Part shown: piece after piece, positions 1-8,321 of the stretch | Layout: each line of letters opens with the position of its first letter | How positions within the stretch are numbered: position 1 is the stretch's first letter | Source: Cytophagia bacterium | GTDB lineage: Bacteria; Bacteroidota; Bacteroidia; Cytophagales; Microscillaceae | Reading direction: 5' to 3' | Assembly (NCBI GenBank): GCA_004294005.1 | Contig: RDZP01000008.1 | Span: forward strand, 1-45,592 | DNA: 45,592 nt | Notes under the pieces: model-generated | What the model saw: only the letters and a program-made list of their open reading frames with translations | Databases searched by the model: none | What the model was told of the DNA's origin: nothing | Translations under genes and position numbers: made by a program

Positions 1-1
1 T

Positions 2-289
2 TATAAAGGAAATAGTATTGCTTTGCCAAGCGAAAAGCATTTTGTAAGAATGGATAATACTATAGGAAAAGATTATATGTGTTTATTGTATAGCAAAGAA
101 CCACTTGATATTCAAGATATTAAAAGTAGAATTGCGGCAGAAGAAGGCGATTTTGCACAAAAAGTAAATGCTGTTTTGGGTAATGATTTAGTAAAAAATA
201 CAAATTTTCAAAATTCAAAAATTTCCTTTTCTGCTAAAAGTAATCAACAAAAAGTGGTGGCAATGATTTTAGAAGTGGAACATCAATAA
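2..289 (+). CDS. C-terminal part of a DUF4384-like protein (partial, cut by window edge)
   Basis: The reading frame is open to the left edge, so the ORF-track start (a TTG at 23) is only an internal codon; about 95 residues are visible. The tail carries a block around DNTIGKDYMCLLYSKEPLDI followed by a short helix-rich end. This pattern resembles the C-terminal DUF4384 domain often attached to caspase-like or serine-protease-like proteins in Bacteroidota, but that is from memory of the family, not a search. The N-terminal and any catalytic domain lie outside the window. Nothing about substrate or role can be read from this piece. No terminator is obvious; a dispersed repeat begins 35 bases after the stop. 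Confidence 0.6.
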   Translation, partial: YKGNSIALPSEKHFVRMDNTIGKDYMCLLYSKEPLDIQDIKSRIAAEEGDFAQKVNAVLGNDLVKNTNFQNSKISFSAKSNQQKVVAMILEVEHQ

Positions 290-324
290 GAAATTTTTTA
301 AAATGAGAGGCAGAAATTGATAAA

Positions 325-476
325 TATACACATCAGAAAGTGGTTTTGGGCTAAACCTTGTCATTCCGACTGAAAGGAGGAATCTTATTGTTGGTTTACA
401 GATACTCATTTAAAACTAAGATTTTTCGCTTCGTTCAAAATGACAAATCTCCTAAAAACACCTTCCGATGTATATA
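325..476. repeat. 150-bp REP-pair (REPIN/MITE-like) element, copy 1
   Basis: The ends form imperfect terminal inverted repeats (TATACACATCAGAAAGTGGTT at the left; the complement of TATATACATCGGAAGGTGTT at the right). Inside are two REP-like cores in inverted order, GTCATTCCGACTGAAAGGAG and, on the other strand, GTCATTTTGAACGAAGCGAA, both ending in AATCTTA. A second copy lies at 17887-18037 in reverse orientation. There is no ORF inside, so it would be non-autonomous. Confidence 0.85.
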
Positions 477-551
477 AAAAGAGTAAATGATTAGTTTTTC
501 ACAAGAAAAAACCTTATTTTCGCAATCGTTTGAAAAAAAAATATTAATATT

Positions 552-583
552 TTTGTAATTTTAAAACTTTACATTTATATTTG
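552..583 (+). promoter_or_regulatory. Bacteroidota-type promoter for fadJ-like gene
   Basis: TTTG (552-555), a 20-base spacer, then TATATTTG (576-583) match the Bacteroidota primary sigma consensus TTTG-N19/20-TAnnTTTG exactly. Transcription would begin near 590, leaving a leader of about 100 bases before the ATG at 689. Confidence 0.7.
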
Positions 584-688
584 TGGTTTAAATAAAAGAA
601 AGATTTATACAAAGTTCAAAAAATATTTTTTTTATTGATATACTCAGCTTGCATACTATTTTTTTAGTTGAGAAATCCACAAAATATT

Positions 689-2845
689 ATGATAAAATAC
701 AGCGTAGAAAACGGCATTGCGACCGTTAGTTTTGATATGCAAGGTTATCCAATGAACGTCATGAATGATGATTCAATGAAAGCCTTTCACGAGAATATGA
801 CAAATGCTATTCAAGATAGCAATGTCAAAGGAATTATTATTGCTTCTGAAAAAGAAGATAATTTTTTTGCAGGAGCAGATTTGAAATGGTTACAAGGGTT
901 GCTTAAAAATTTTGATGCAAAAAAACAATTCGAAAGCCAAAAAAACTTAGAATTAATGTTTAGAAGTTTTGAAACTTGTGGCAAACCTCTTGTAGCTGCC
1001 ATCAACGGACATGCTCTGGGTGGTGGTTATGAAATTGCTTTGTTATGCCATTATAGAATTGCTATCAATAATCCAAAAATAAAAATTGGATTGCCTGAAG
1101 CAAAAATTGGACTTTTCCCTGGCGCAGGTGGCACACAACGTTTGCCTCGAATGTTAGGTATTGAAGCAGCCGCACCGATTTTATTAGAAGGAAAAGAAAT
1201 GAGTCCGCAAGATGCACTCAAAGTAGGAATGATTAATGAATTAGCCGCAAATCGTGAAGAAATGTTGGCAGCAGCCCGCAAATGGATAGAAGCAAATCCA
1301 AAAGCAATGCAACCTTGGGACGAAGAGAAAAAAGGAAAAATTGTTTATAAAGATAGTTTCAAAATTCCAAATGGTGCTATTCAAAGTCCAAAAGGTGCAA
1401 TGTTGATGCTTCCGGGTACAGCCTTGATGATGGATAAAACAAAAGGTAACTATCCTGCTCAATTATACATTATGAAATGTGTTTATGAAGGTTTGCAAGT
1501 GCCAATCGACAAAGGATTGATTATTGAAGCAAGATATTTTGTGGAATTAATGGGACGACCAGAGCCAAGAGGTATGATTAGAACGCTTTTTGTGGCAATG
1601 GGTGAAGCAAATAAAGGTATTGCAAGACCAAAAAATATTCCTGTGGCAACTATCAAAAAAGTAGGCGTTTTGGGTGCGGGACTTATGGGTGCAGGTGTTG
1701 CGTATGTAACAGCAATGGCAGGTATGCAAGTTGTATTAAAAGATGTAACTTTGGCGGCTGCCGAAAAAGGAAAAGATTATTCACGTGATTTGTGTAAAAA
1801 AGGCATATCAAAAGGAAAAACAACGCAAGAAAAATCAGATGCTTTACTGAATTTAATCCAAACTACTGAAAATGTAAAAGATTTAGAAGGTTGTGATTTG
1901 ATTATTGAAGCAGTATTTGAAAATCGCGAATTAAAATACAAAGTAACACAAGAAACAGAGGCAGTTATTCCAGCAACCGCTGTTTTTGGTTCTAATACTT
2001 CTACATTGCCTATTACAGGTTTGGCAGAAGCAAGTGTAAGACCTGATAACTTTATTGGTATTCACTTTTTCTCTCCCGTAGATAAAATGCCTTTGGTAGA
2101 AATAATCAAAGGTAAAAAAACATCAGAACATGCGATTGCTCTCACAGTAGATTATGTTACAAAAATTCGTAAAACGCCTATTGTTGTAGAAGATTCAAGA
2201 GGTTTTTATACTTCAAGATGTTTTGGAACCTATACATCAGAGGGAATTGAAATGGTAGCAGAAGGAATACATCCACAATTAGTTGAAACCGCAGGAGTAA
2301 TGGCAGGAATGCCTGTCGGACCGCTTGATGTGGCTGATGCAGTGGCTATTGATTTGGCTTACAAAGTAATGAAACAACAAGAACAAGACACAGGTGAGAA
2401 AATCGAAAGTATCCCAAGTGGAAAAGTTGTCAAAAAATTTGTAGAAGAATTAGAAAGATTTGGAAAGAAAAACGGAAAAGGTTTTTATGCTTATCCTGAA
2501 AATGGTAAAAAATATATTTGGGAAGGATTAGCAGAATTGTATCCTGTCAAAGCAGAACAACCTGATATGGAATATCTCAAAAGACGTATTTTGCATAGAC
2601 AAGCCATCGAAGCAGTAAAATGTTTAGAAGAAGGTGTTTTGCATAGTGCTACTGATGGTGATATTGGCTCAATATTAGCGTGGGGATTTGCTCCTTATAC
2701 AGGTGGGATTTTTTCTTATGTTGATGGCGTTGGCTTACAAAAATTTGTAAAAGAATTAGATGAATTGGCAGACGTGTCAGGAGAAAGATTTAGACCTACT
2801 GCGAAATTAAGAGAAATGGCACAGAAAAATGAAACTTTCTTTTAG
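689..2845 (+). CDS. fadJ: Fatty-acid oxidation multifunctional enzyme: enoyl-CoA hydratase / 3-hydroxyacyl-CoA dehydrogenase
   Basis: Catalyses hydration of trans-2-enoyl-CoA and NAD-dependent oxidation of the resulting L-3-hydroxyacyl-CoA in beta-oxidation; cytoplasmic, usually working with a FadA thiolase that is not in this window. About 718 residues, the usual length. The N-terminal crotonase domain has FFAGADLKWL, the oxyanion-hole stretch NGHALGGGYE and LPEAKIGLFPGAGGTQRLP, giving the two catalytic glutamates near residues 115 and 137. The dehydrogenase half has the Rossmann motif GVLGAGLMGAG, GSNTSTLPI, and the catalytic-histidine block GIHFFSPVDKMPLVE. I prefer the ATG at 689 over the TTG at 668 because homologues begin with a strand like MIKYSVENGIATVSF. 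It stands alone, with a strong promoter before it and a terminator after it. FadB and FadJ types cannot be separated safely here. Confidence 0.93.
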   Translation: MIKYSVENGIATVSFDMQGYPMNVMNDDSMKAFHENMTNAIQDSNVKGIIIASEKEDNFFAGADLKWLQGLLKNFDAKKQFESQKNLELMFRSFETCGKPLVAAINGHALGGGYEIALLCHYRIAINNPKIKIGLPEAKIGLFPGAGGTQRLPRMLGIEAAAPILLEGKEMSPQDALKVGMINELAANREEMLAAARKWIEANPKAMQPWDEEKKGKIVYKDSFKIPNGAIQSPKGAMLMLPGTALMMDKTKGNYPAQLYIMKCVYEGLQVPIDKGLIIEARYFVELMGRPEPRGMIRTLFVAMGEANKGIARPKNIPVATIKKVGVLGAGLMGAGVAYVTAMAGMQVVLKDVTLAAAEKGKDYSRDLCKKGISKGKTTQEKSDALLNLIQTTENVKDLEGCDLIIEAVFENRELKYKVTQETEAVIPATAVFGSNTSTLPITGLAEASVRPDNFIGIHFFSPVDKMPLVEIIKGKKTSEHAIALTVDYVTKIRKTPIVVEDSRGFYTSRCFGTYTSEGIEMVAEGIHPQLVETAGVMAGMPVGPLDVADAVAIDLAYKVMKQQEQDTGEKIESIPSGKVVKKFVEELERFGKKNGKGFYAYPENGKKYIWEGLAELYPVKAEQPDMEYLKRRILHRQAIEAVKCLEEGVLHSATDGDIGSILAWGFAPYTGGIFSYVDGVGLQKFVKELDELADVSGERFRPTAKLREMAQKNETFF

Positions 2846-2860
2846 TTAATAATAAAATTA

Positions 2861-2892
2861 CCTCATTCAATTTTTTGAATGAGGTTTTTTTT
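2861..2892 (+). terminator. Intrinsic terminator after fadJ
   Basis: A 9-bp stem CCTCATTCA / TGAATGAGG with a short loop of A and T bases is followed by a run of eight Ts. The stem and about 20 bases before it are repeated almost exactly at 6257-6314. Confidence 0.85.
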
Positions 2893-3050
2893 AAAAACAA
2901 TGCTTATTTTCATATAAAAACTTTAATTGAAATTATTTATCAATCGTATTTTGCGTTAGTTTGTTGCTTTTGGATAAACAAGCAATACCATTCAAAATTT
3001 ATATAATTTTAGGATAATTATTTTGATTTTAAATAATTTATCATTTATTT

Positions 3051-4607
3051 TTAAGTATAATTGCAAGATAAAATAACAAGAATAATAAATAACATAAAAA
3101 ATAATGCAATTTTACCTATAATTTCTCCCCAATACATAAATAATGTATTTTTTGTATTGATAGGAATATTAACAAGTAAAAAATCTTTTTTATCATTATC
3201 TAATTTTACTAAAACATTCCCTTGTTTATCTACCAAACCACTTCCACCAAAATCAGAAGAACGTGCCACAGATTTACTTGTACAAATAGCTAAAAGTCTT
3301 ATTTTTTCAAATTCTTGTGTTATACCTTCTGTATTTTTGTACCAAACTTCATTTGCTGAACAAGTTAAAAACATTGTTTTTTGATTCATCTTGGTAGTAG
3401 CAAATTCATCAAAAAATGATTCATAACATATCAAAGGTACAACATTAAGCCCTGAAATATTATCTTCAAAAAAATTATTTTCTATTCCTAAATTTTTGGT
3501 ATAATTCCAACGTTCACCTCCAAAATAAAAATAAATTGGACTGAACCAATCTAAATAATAAGGTCTGCGTTCTTCATAAGGAACTAATTTTGATTTTGTA
3601 CGCCACTGGACATTTTTTGTGTTGTCAATTTGTATCATAGCATTATAAGTTTTAAAATGCTTATTTGTATATTTTTCTTTTTCTGTTTCGATACTATCTT
3701 TAGAATATTCAGAAGTAATAACACCTGCAATAATTTTTAATTTTGGATATTTTTTTGTAATTTGTTGAAAAAATAAAGTAGGCAAATGATTATCTAACAA
3801 ATGCCTCCATTGTTTTATTTGGATAGCCGTTTCGGGCATCAAAACATAATCAGTATTTTTAGTAATATTTTTATTGATAATTTCTGTATATTTATTGATT
3901 TGCTCGATATGTAACAAAGCATCTTGTCCGTAACGCACCATGTTTGGGTGCATAATTAAAATTTCTTTGGTTTCTTTATCTTTTTCAGTGGTATATAACA
4001 TCAAAAAAGAAATAAAAATAGGCATAACTACTAAAAAAATTAATGTGAATATATTTTGATGTGTTGATTTTTGATAAGTTATAAAAATAAATACATTCAC
4101 TAAAAGTACCCAAAAACTCCCACCTAAAATTCCTGTAATACTAAACCATTGTATAATTTGAGGAATACTCGAAAAAATATTACCCAAATTTAAAAAAGGA
4201 AAAGCAAAGTCAGACAAAGAATGTAAATACTCAAAACTCAACCAAAACAACCCAAAACCAACATAAACATATTTTTCAGTCAATAATTTTTCTAATCTAC
4301 GGTGCAAAACACAAAATAATAAAATTGGTAAACTCATTAATAAACCATTACAAACATACAAAATAATAGAACTTATCAAAGTATCATTTACCGTCCAGTA
4401 CAAAACTGAAACATTGATAAATAAAAATATGAGCCAAATCCATATAAAAAAGTATCTTTTTTTTAATTTTTTTGTATAAACTTCATTTTCTAACCACAAA
4501 ATAGGTAGGAAGAAAATAAAAATAAAAAACCAAAAATAAAAAGATTGAAATGCAATACGAAAACTTAACGTACTGATAAAAGTGCATAAAAAGAGTTTTA
4601 AAGCCAT
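3051..4607 (-). CDS. lnt: Apolipoprotein N-acyltransferase
   Basis: Transfers an acyl chain from phospholipid to the N-terminal cysteine of lipoproteins, the last maturation step in the inner membrane. The first ~205 residues are a string of hydrophobic membrane segments; the rest is a nitrilase-like domain. The catalytic triad can be placed: Glu259 in VLMPETAIQ, Lys338 in WRTKSKLVPYEE and Cys394 in VPLICYESF, the same order as in E. coli Lnt. Length (518) is normal. ATG start; a TATTTTTG -7 box lies 17-24 bases upstream on the same strand, sharing a 110-base spacer with the divergent gene at 4717. Several lipoproteins that would be its substrates are in this window (5421, 11728, dacB). It appears to be a single-gene unit. 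Confidence 0.9.
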   Translation of the reverse strand: MALKLFLCTFISTLSFRIAFQSFYFWFFIFIFFLPILWLENEVYTKKLKKRYFFIWIWLIFLFINVSVLYWTVNDTLISSIILYVCNGLLMSLPILLFCVLHRRLEKLLTEKYVYVGFGLFWLSFEYLHSLSDFAFPFLNLGNIFSSIPQIIQWFSITGILGGSFWVLLVNVFIFITYQKSTHQNIFTLIFLVVMPIFISFLMLYTTEKDKETKEILIMHPNMVRYGQDALLHIEQINKYTEIINKNITKNTDYVLMPETAIQIKQWRHLLDNHLPTLFFQQITKKYPKLKIIAGVITSEYSKDSIETEKEKYTNKHFKTYNAMIQIDNTKNVQWRTKSKLVPYEERRPYYLDWFSPIYFYFGGERWNYTKNLGIENNFFEDNISGLNVVPLICYESFFDEFATTKMNQKTMFLTCSANEVWYKNTEGITQEFEKIRLLAICTSKSVARSSDFGGSGLVDKQGNVLVKLDNDKKDFLLVNIPINTKNTLFMYWGEIIGKIALFFMLFIILVILSCNYT

Positions 4608-4716
4608 ACTTTAATTTTTTTTGCAAAAATAAGAAAAAAATGTTATTTTTTTTTTTTTTCTTAAAATAACTTTTTAGATTTGCACAGAATTATTTATTCA
4701 CCTAAATTTATTCTTT

Positions 4717-5421
4717 ATGAAAAAACTTTTTAGAACTTTATACAAGAAAAAATCGTTATTGGTAGTAGCAACAATGATGGGACTTGTATGCCTACTTATG
4801 TTTTATCCGCCTAAGAGTGGGGAGGCAAAATCAAGTGGACCGGGAGATGACCCTGTGCAGACAACAAATATAAGATTATTTTTAAATTCTTATCAAAATG
4901 AACTTGGAAATTCACCATTACAACAATTAGATTCAGGTTGTCCCTTAAGCTTATTTCCTTTAAGTTTTGGTGCATACAACACTGCAACAAATACTGGTGG
5001 ACTGAATTTTCCACCTGATAATTTGGTAGATACCCAAGGATTATGTCAATATGCTTCTATGCGTGTAACGGTAAATGCTAGAGATTATAATGAAACTAAA
5101 TTGATAGGAAAATCAAAGGCTGAACAATTTGGCTCACAAAGTAACTATATTCAAATAACTGTACCATCAGACAGAGAATATGAAATTAGTGTTGGGCTTT
5201 ATACAAGACAATTCACTACTTGTATTCAAAGCGGTCTCTATGGAGGTTGTGCTATATCAAATGCTGTGAGAAAAGTAAGATTTGATTATAGAAAAACTTT
5301 TAATGGTTCTTCAGCAGGTGATATTTTTATGGATATGGTACTTGGTACAGGTTTATGTGGTAATGGTAATTGTGTGATAATGCGACGTGGATCTTCTAAA
5401 TGTGATATGCTTAACCCCTAA
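4717..5421 (+). CDS. Unknown exported cysteine-containing protein
   Basis: I do not recognise this 234-residue protein. A basic start (MKKLFRTLYKKK) followed by a hydrophobic segment at about residues 14-30 and a small-residue stretch SGEAKS suggests a signal peptide or membrane anchor. The mature part holds several cysteines spread through the chain, including close pairs in TTCIQSGLYGGC and LCGNGNC, so disulphides outside the cytoplasm are plausible (inference). Its stop overlaps the ATG of the next gene by one base (TAATG), so the two are very probably co-translated. A TAGATTTG -7 box lies at 4675-4682, without a good TTTG upstream. No enzymatic motif is visible. Confidence 0.8.
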   Translation: MKKLFRTLYKKKSLLVVATMMGLVCLLMFYPPKSGEAKSSGPGDDPVQTTNIRLFLNSYQNELGNSPLQQLDSGCPLSLFPLSFGAYNTATNTGGLNFPPDNLVDTQGLCQYASMRVTVNARDYNETKLIGKSKAEQFGSQSNYIQITVPSDREYEISVGLYTRQFTTCIQSGLYGGCAISNAVRKVRFDYRKTFNGSSAGDIFMDMVLGTGLCGNGNCVIMRRGSSKCDMLNP

Positions 5422-6245
5422 TGAATAATATGAAACTTTTATTGACAAATTTTTTATTTTTTATGTTTTTATTGAGTCATTGTACTCTAAAAACACAAGT
5501 AGAGCCTAAAGCTCTGGATTATAGCAACTTGGTAAAAAAAGAAGCGTTGATGCCACCATCTGCTTATTATAATTTTTTAAGTCAGAAAGCAAGCGCTTAT
5601 TTTTTGGTATCTTATCAGAGTAAAAATATTCCAACTGGTTCTCCAGCAGCAGGTGGGTATGATATTGGTGGTTACATTTCCAGCGAAACAGGGAAAGTAG
5701 ATTTTTTTAACAATGGTAGTGTAAAATTAAATAATATAGAACTTCCATTTACGCAAAATAGTAATTATTACCAAAGAGATGCCAGTTTTTCTGAACAATT
5801 TTATGGTAAAATAGTGAAGTTTGAAATTCCAACTACTGGAAAAGGTATTTTTGTTGATTCTATATATGTGCCTGAAAGAATACAAATGATATCACCTGTG
5901 CTTAAACCATCTGGTGGTAAAACTTGTATATCTACTGAAGAAGACCTGGCATTAGAATGGGAGCCTGATACAAAAAATTATAATGGTGTTTTGATTGTGG
6001 TTAGTTTTCAAAGAGATAAAAATGATCCTGCTGATATCAATACATTTGCTTATGTGCAGTCTATTCCTGATAACGGAAAGTTTGTATTGCCTAAATCTGC
6101 TTTCGACGGTGTTCCAGAAGATAGGCGTAAAAGTGGGGAAGGTACAACCATCAATTTATTGAGGGCATCTTTTAAATCTACTATTTTTGATGCAAAACAA
6201 GCAGTTAAAATATCAGGTTATAATATTGTAAGAATTGATTTATAA
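5421..6245 (+). CDS. Unknown lipoprotein, coupled to the gene at 4717
   Basis: The 274-residue product starts with a hydrophobic segment ending in LLSHC, a usable lipobox (cysteine near residue 21), so it should be lipidated and surface or periplasm located. The rest is rich in Gly, Ser and aromatic residues with alternating strands, consistent with an all-beta fold; the middle has CISTEEDLALEWEP, resembling an Ig/fibronectin-like strand pattern, but I cannot name a family. It begins on the last base of the upstream stop codon, so it works with the 4717 product or in the same place. It ends in a strong terminator that is a near-copy of the one after fadJ. Confidence 0.8.
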   Translation: MNNMKLLLTNFLFFMFLLSHCTLKTQVEPKALDYSNLVKKEALMPPSAYYNFLSQKASAYFLVSYQSKNIPTGSPAAGGYDIGGYISSETGKVDFFNNGSVKLNNIELPFTQNSNYYQRDASFSEQFYGKIVKFEIPTTGKGIFVDSIYVPERIQMISPVLKPSGGKTCISTEEDLALEWEPDTKNYNGVLIVVSFQRDKNDPADINTFAYVQSIPDNGKFVLPKSAFDGVPEDRRKSGEGTTINLLRASFKSTIFDAKQAVKISGYNIVRIDL

Positions 6246-6256
6246 AAAACAATTGC

Positions 6257-6314
6257 CTTTTAGTTAATAATAAAACTACCTCATTCATTTTTTTTGAATG
6301 AGGTTTTTTTTTAT
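6257..6314. terminator. Terminator module, second copy, between convergent genes
   Basis: The stretch CTTTTAGTTAATAATAAAA, one mismatch, then CCTCATTCA / TGAATGAGG with a run of Ts repeats the module found at 2841-2892. The hairpin also sits just past the stop of the convergent tonB-like gene and could serve both directions. Confidence 0.8.
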
Positions 6315-7027
6315 TCTATAGTAAATTTTACAGGAATAATCATTCTTTGTCTTACATAAACACCTCTTTGCTTGGCAGGTTTCCATTTTGGTGAAGCTTT
6401 CAAAACTCTCATAGCTTCTTCATTACAACCATTTCCATTAGCAATTGGTTTTTTGATTTTTATATCGCTCAATGTTCCGTCTTTTTCAATCACAAATTCC
6501 AAATAAACAGTTCCTTGTGTATTGACTCTACGTGCCATTTTTGGATAAATGATATTTTTTGATAAAAATTTATAAAATTCCTTTTGCCCGCCTATAAATT
6601 CTGCTTGCTCTTGCAACTCGTGTGCATTATAAATGAGCTGAATATCCTCTTTTTCCTCTTTTTTAGGAATAATTTTGAGTGTGGTTTCATCACTTGGCGT
6701 AATTACTTTCACTTGGTCAGTTGGTTTATCCTCTGTAGTTTCTTCAATAAAAGTTTTTACTTTTTGTTTATCAGGCACTTCTTTTATTTCTGGTGCTTGA
6801 ATAGGTTGATGAAGTTGTGGCTTCATTTCTTCTGTACGCGGTGGTTCTATCATTGCATTTTCATTCACTTCTTCTTTTTTGAGTGCTAATGCGTCAGCCG
6901 ATAATTGATAAGTAAAATTCATTTCAAAAGCGACTAAAACTAAACTGATGCTTATTATCAAGCCTAAACCAAAAAATAACTTGTTTTTCTTAGCAAGATT
7001 TACCTGCTCATTTTTTTTATTTTCCAT
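6311..7027 (-). CDS. TonB-like energy transducer
   Basis: Couples inner-membrane proton motive force to outer-membrane receptors such as those encoded at 24834 and 35917. The 238-residue chain has one membrane segment at about residues 17-34, a long periplasmic spacer rich in Pro, Glu and Lys (roughly 45-130), and a C-terminal TonB domain starting at KNIIYPKMARR with the typical TVYLEFVIEKDG and EAMRVLKASPKWKPAKQRG blocks. ExbB and ExbD are not in the window. A textbook promoter lies just upstream (TTTG-N20-TAATTTTG). Bacteroidota carry many TonB paralogues, so the partner receptor is unknown. Confidence 0.88.
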   Translation of the reverse strand: MENKKNEQVNLAKKNKLFFGLGLIISISLVLVAFEMNFTYQLSADALALKKEEVNENAMIEPPRTEEMKPQLHQPIQAPEIKEVPDKQKVKTFIEETTEDKPTDQVKVITPSDETTLKIIPKKEEKEDIQLIYNAHELQEQAEFIGGQKEFYKFLSKNIIYPKMARRVNTQGTVYLEFVIEKDGTLSDIKIKKPIANGNGCNEEAMRVLKASPKWKPAKQRGVYVRQRMIIPVKFTIE

Positions 7028-7069
7028 TGTAATCGTTGTTTATTTTTTTGTACTAATTAAATAACGATA

Positions 7070-7101
7070 CAAAATTAACTAATATTTTAGTTGATTGCAA
7101 A
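7070..7101 (-). promoter_or_regulatory. Bacteroidota-type promoter for the tonB-like gene
   Basis: On the minus strand TTTG (7101-7098), a 20-base spacer and TAATTTTG (7077-7070) match the consensus. The start would lie around 7062, about 35 bases before the ATG at 7027. Confidence 0.7.
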
Positions 7102-7208
7102 TATTTTTGAAATTATTTTTTATTTTTTTTATAATGAGTTGATAATCAATGTTATAAATTGCTGATAAAATGAAGCATCAATCTTATTTACTTAAAAAAG
7201 AGAAATAA

Positions 7209-7646
7209 CTATTTTTTTCCTGTACTACCAAATCCACCTTCACCTCTTTGGGTTGTGGTTAAAACTTCTACTTTTTCCCATTCTATTTTGGTATAAGGAG
7301 CGATAATCATTTGTGCAATTCTTTCTCCATTTTCGATGATAAAATCTTCTTTGGATAAGTTGATAAGCAATATTTTGATTTCACCCGTATAATCACTATC
7401 AATAGTGCCGGGCGAATTGAGTACAGTAATACCATTTTTATAAGCCAATCCACTTCTGGGTCTGATTTGTGCTTCATATCCTTCAGGGAGTTGAATAAAA
7501 ATACCTGTTGTTACAAGTATTCTTTCTAAAGGTTTAATAATAATTGGATTTTCAATACTTGCTCTCACGTCCATACCTGATGCGCCTTCAGTAGCATATT
7601 CAGGCAAAGCGTGATTATTTTGATGAATTATCTTAACTTTTTGCAT
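7209..7646 (-). CDS. dut: Deoxyuridine 5'-triphosphate nucleotidohydrolase (dUTPase)
   Basis: Hydrolyses dUTP to dUMP and pyrophosphate, keeping uracil out of DNA and feeding thymidylate synthesis; a cytoplasmic homotrimer. All five family motifs are present in the 145-residue chain: [42 protein letters not shown] and the C-terminal arm [10 protein letters not shown]. Length is normal and the ATG start is followed immediately by the first strand. It has its own short unit; the start is in a spacer shared with the divergent small gene at 7812. Confidence 0.96.
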   Translation of the reverse strand: MQKVKIIHQNNHALPEYATEGASGMDVRASIENPIIIKPLERILVTTGIFIQLPEGYEAQIRPRSGLAYKNGITVLNSPGTIDSDYTGEIKILLINLSKEDFIIENGERIAQMIIAPYTKIEWEKVEVLTTTQRGEGGFGSTGKK

Positions 7647-7747
7647 TTTTTATTTGTGTTTAAAAAAACTTATCGATGTATTTATGTTGTTTATCGTATT
7701 TTTTTTACGTTTTATCGATTAAAATATTTTTGCTTAAAATTATCATT

Positions 7748-7755
7748 TATATTTG
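7748..7755 (+). promoter_or_regulatory. Putative -7 box for the microprotein pair
   Basis: TATATTTG followed by C is the Bacteroidota -7 form and lies 57 bases before the ATG at 7812. A TTTG at 7729-7732 is only 15 bases upstream, so the -33 element is not convincing. Confidence 0.4.
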
Positions 7756-7811
7756 CATTACCAAAACAATACAAAGTACAACAAACTTCTACACAAAATT
7801 ACAGTAAAATT

Positions 7812-7943
7812 ATGGAAAATAAAAATATCTCTCAAATAAATTCTTCTGATAGAGAAAGAATTGAGTTTATCAAACAAAAAACAGAAGAAGCAAAAGCTAA
7901 ATTAGTGAAATTAGCAGAAAAACACAATATAACACGAAAATAA
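7812..7943 (+). CDS. Small coiled-coil protein, first of a tandem pair
   Basis: The ORF track starts this frame at 7611, but the first 67 codons overlap dut and read as low-complexity noise; the ATG at 7812 gives a 43-residue protein starting MENKNISQIN. The middle is a charged amphipathic helix (IEFIKQKTEEAKAKLVKLAE). The gene 28 bases downstream encodes a 41-residue relative with the same MENK start and the same helix, which is good evidence that both are translated. No function is known to me; size and helix suggest a small binding or regulatory peptide (inference). Confidence 0.65.
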   Translation: MENKNISQINSSDRERIEFIKQKTEEAKAKLVKLAEKHNITRK

Positions 7944-7971
7944 TACATCATAATAATACAACAATAAATAT

Positions 7972-8097
7972 ATGGAAAATAAATTACAAGCTCATTTATC
8001 ACCTCAACTCAAACATTTAGAGTTTTTAAAACAACAAACAGAAGAATTAAAACAGAAATTAGCAAAAATTTCTGATAAATTCAATAGAAATAAATAA
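7972..8097 (+). CDS. Small coiled-coil protein, second of a tandem pair (too short for ORF track)
   Basis: ATG at 7972 to TAA at 8095-8097, 41 codons: MENKLQAHLSPQ, then the helix LEFLKQQTEELKQKLAKISD and a basic tail. It aligns with the product at 7812: identical MENK start, then (I/L)EF(I/L)KQ(K/Q)TEE(A/L)K(A/Q)KL(V/A)K. DNA identity between the two is clearly lower than protein similarity, as expected for an old duplication kept under selection. Same operon as 7812 by spacing and by the shared terminator that follows. Confidence 0.65.
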   Translation: MENKLQAHLSPQLKHLEFLKQQTEELKQKLAKISDKFNRNK

Positions 8098-8164
8098 TTT
8101 TTATTGAATTTTAGATAACGGATAATGTTTCATTTATCAATACAAAAATAGTTTTTTTACACCG

Positions 8165-8203
8165 AATAATCTATTCATTTTTTTGAGTAGATTATTTTTT
8201 TGG
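8165..8203 (+). terminator. Intrinsic terminator after the microprotein pair
   Basis: AATAATCTATTCA and TGAGTAGATTATT form a long stem with one mismatch and a T loop, followed by six Ts. Confidence 0.75.
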
Positions 8204-8321
8204 TTTCTAAAAAATGAAAAAGGAACTAAAATAATAAAGTAAATTTGATAAAAATTATCAATATTTATATATTATTTTAATCCCAAATTTATTTCAAATC
8301 CACTAAATAAGTATATTCTAT

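Noticed and set aside
3061-3384. 107-codon ORF opposite the 3' end of lnt
   Set aside because: Antisense to the nitrilase-like domain of a clear lnt gene.
7611-7811. N-terminal extension of the ORF 7611-7943
   Set aside because: It overlaps dut on the other strand and the promoter region, is low-complexity, and the paralogue at 7972 starts at the same MENK.
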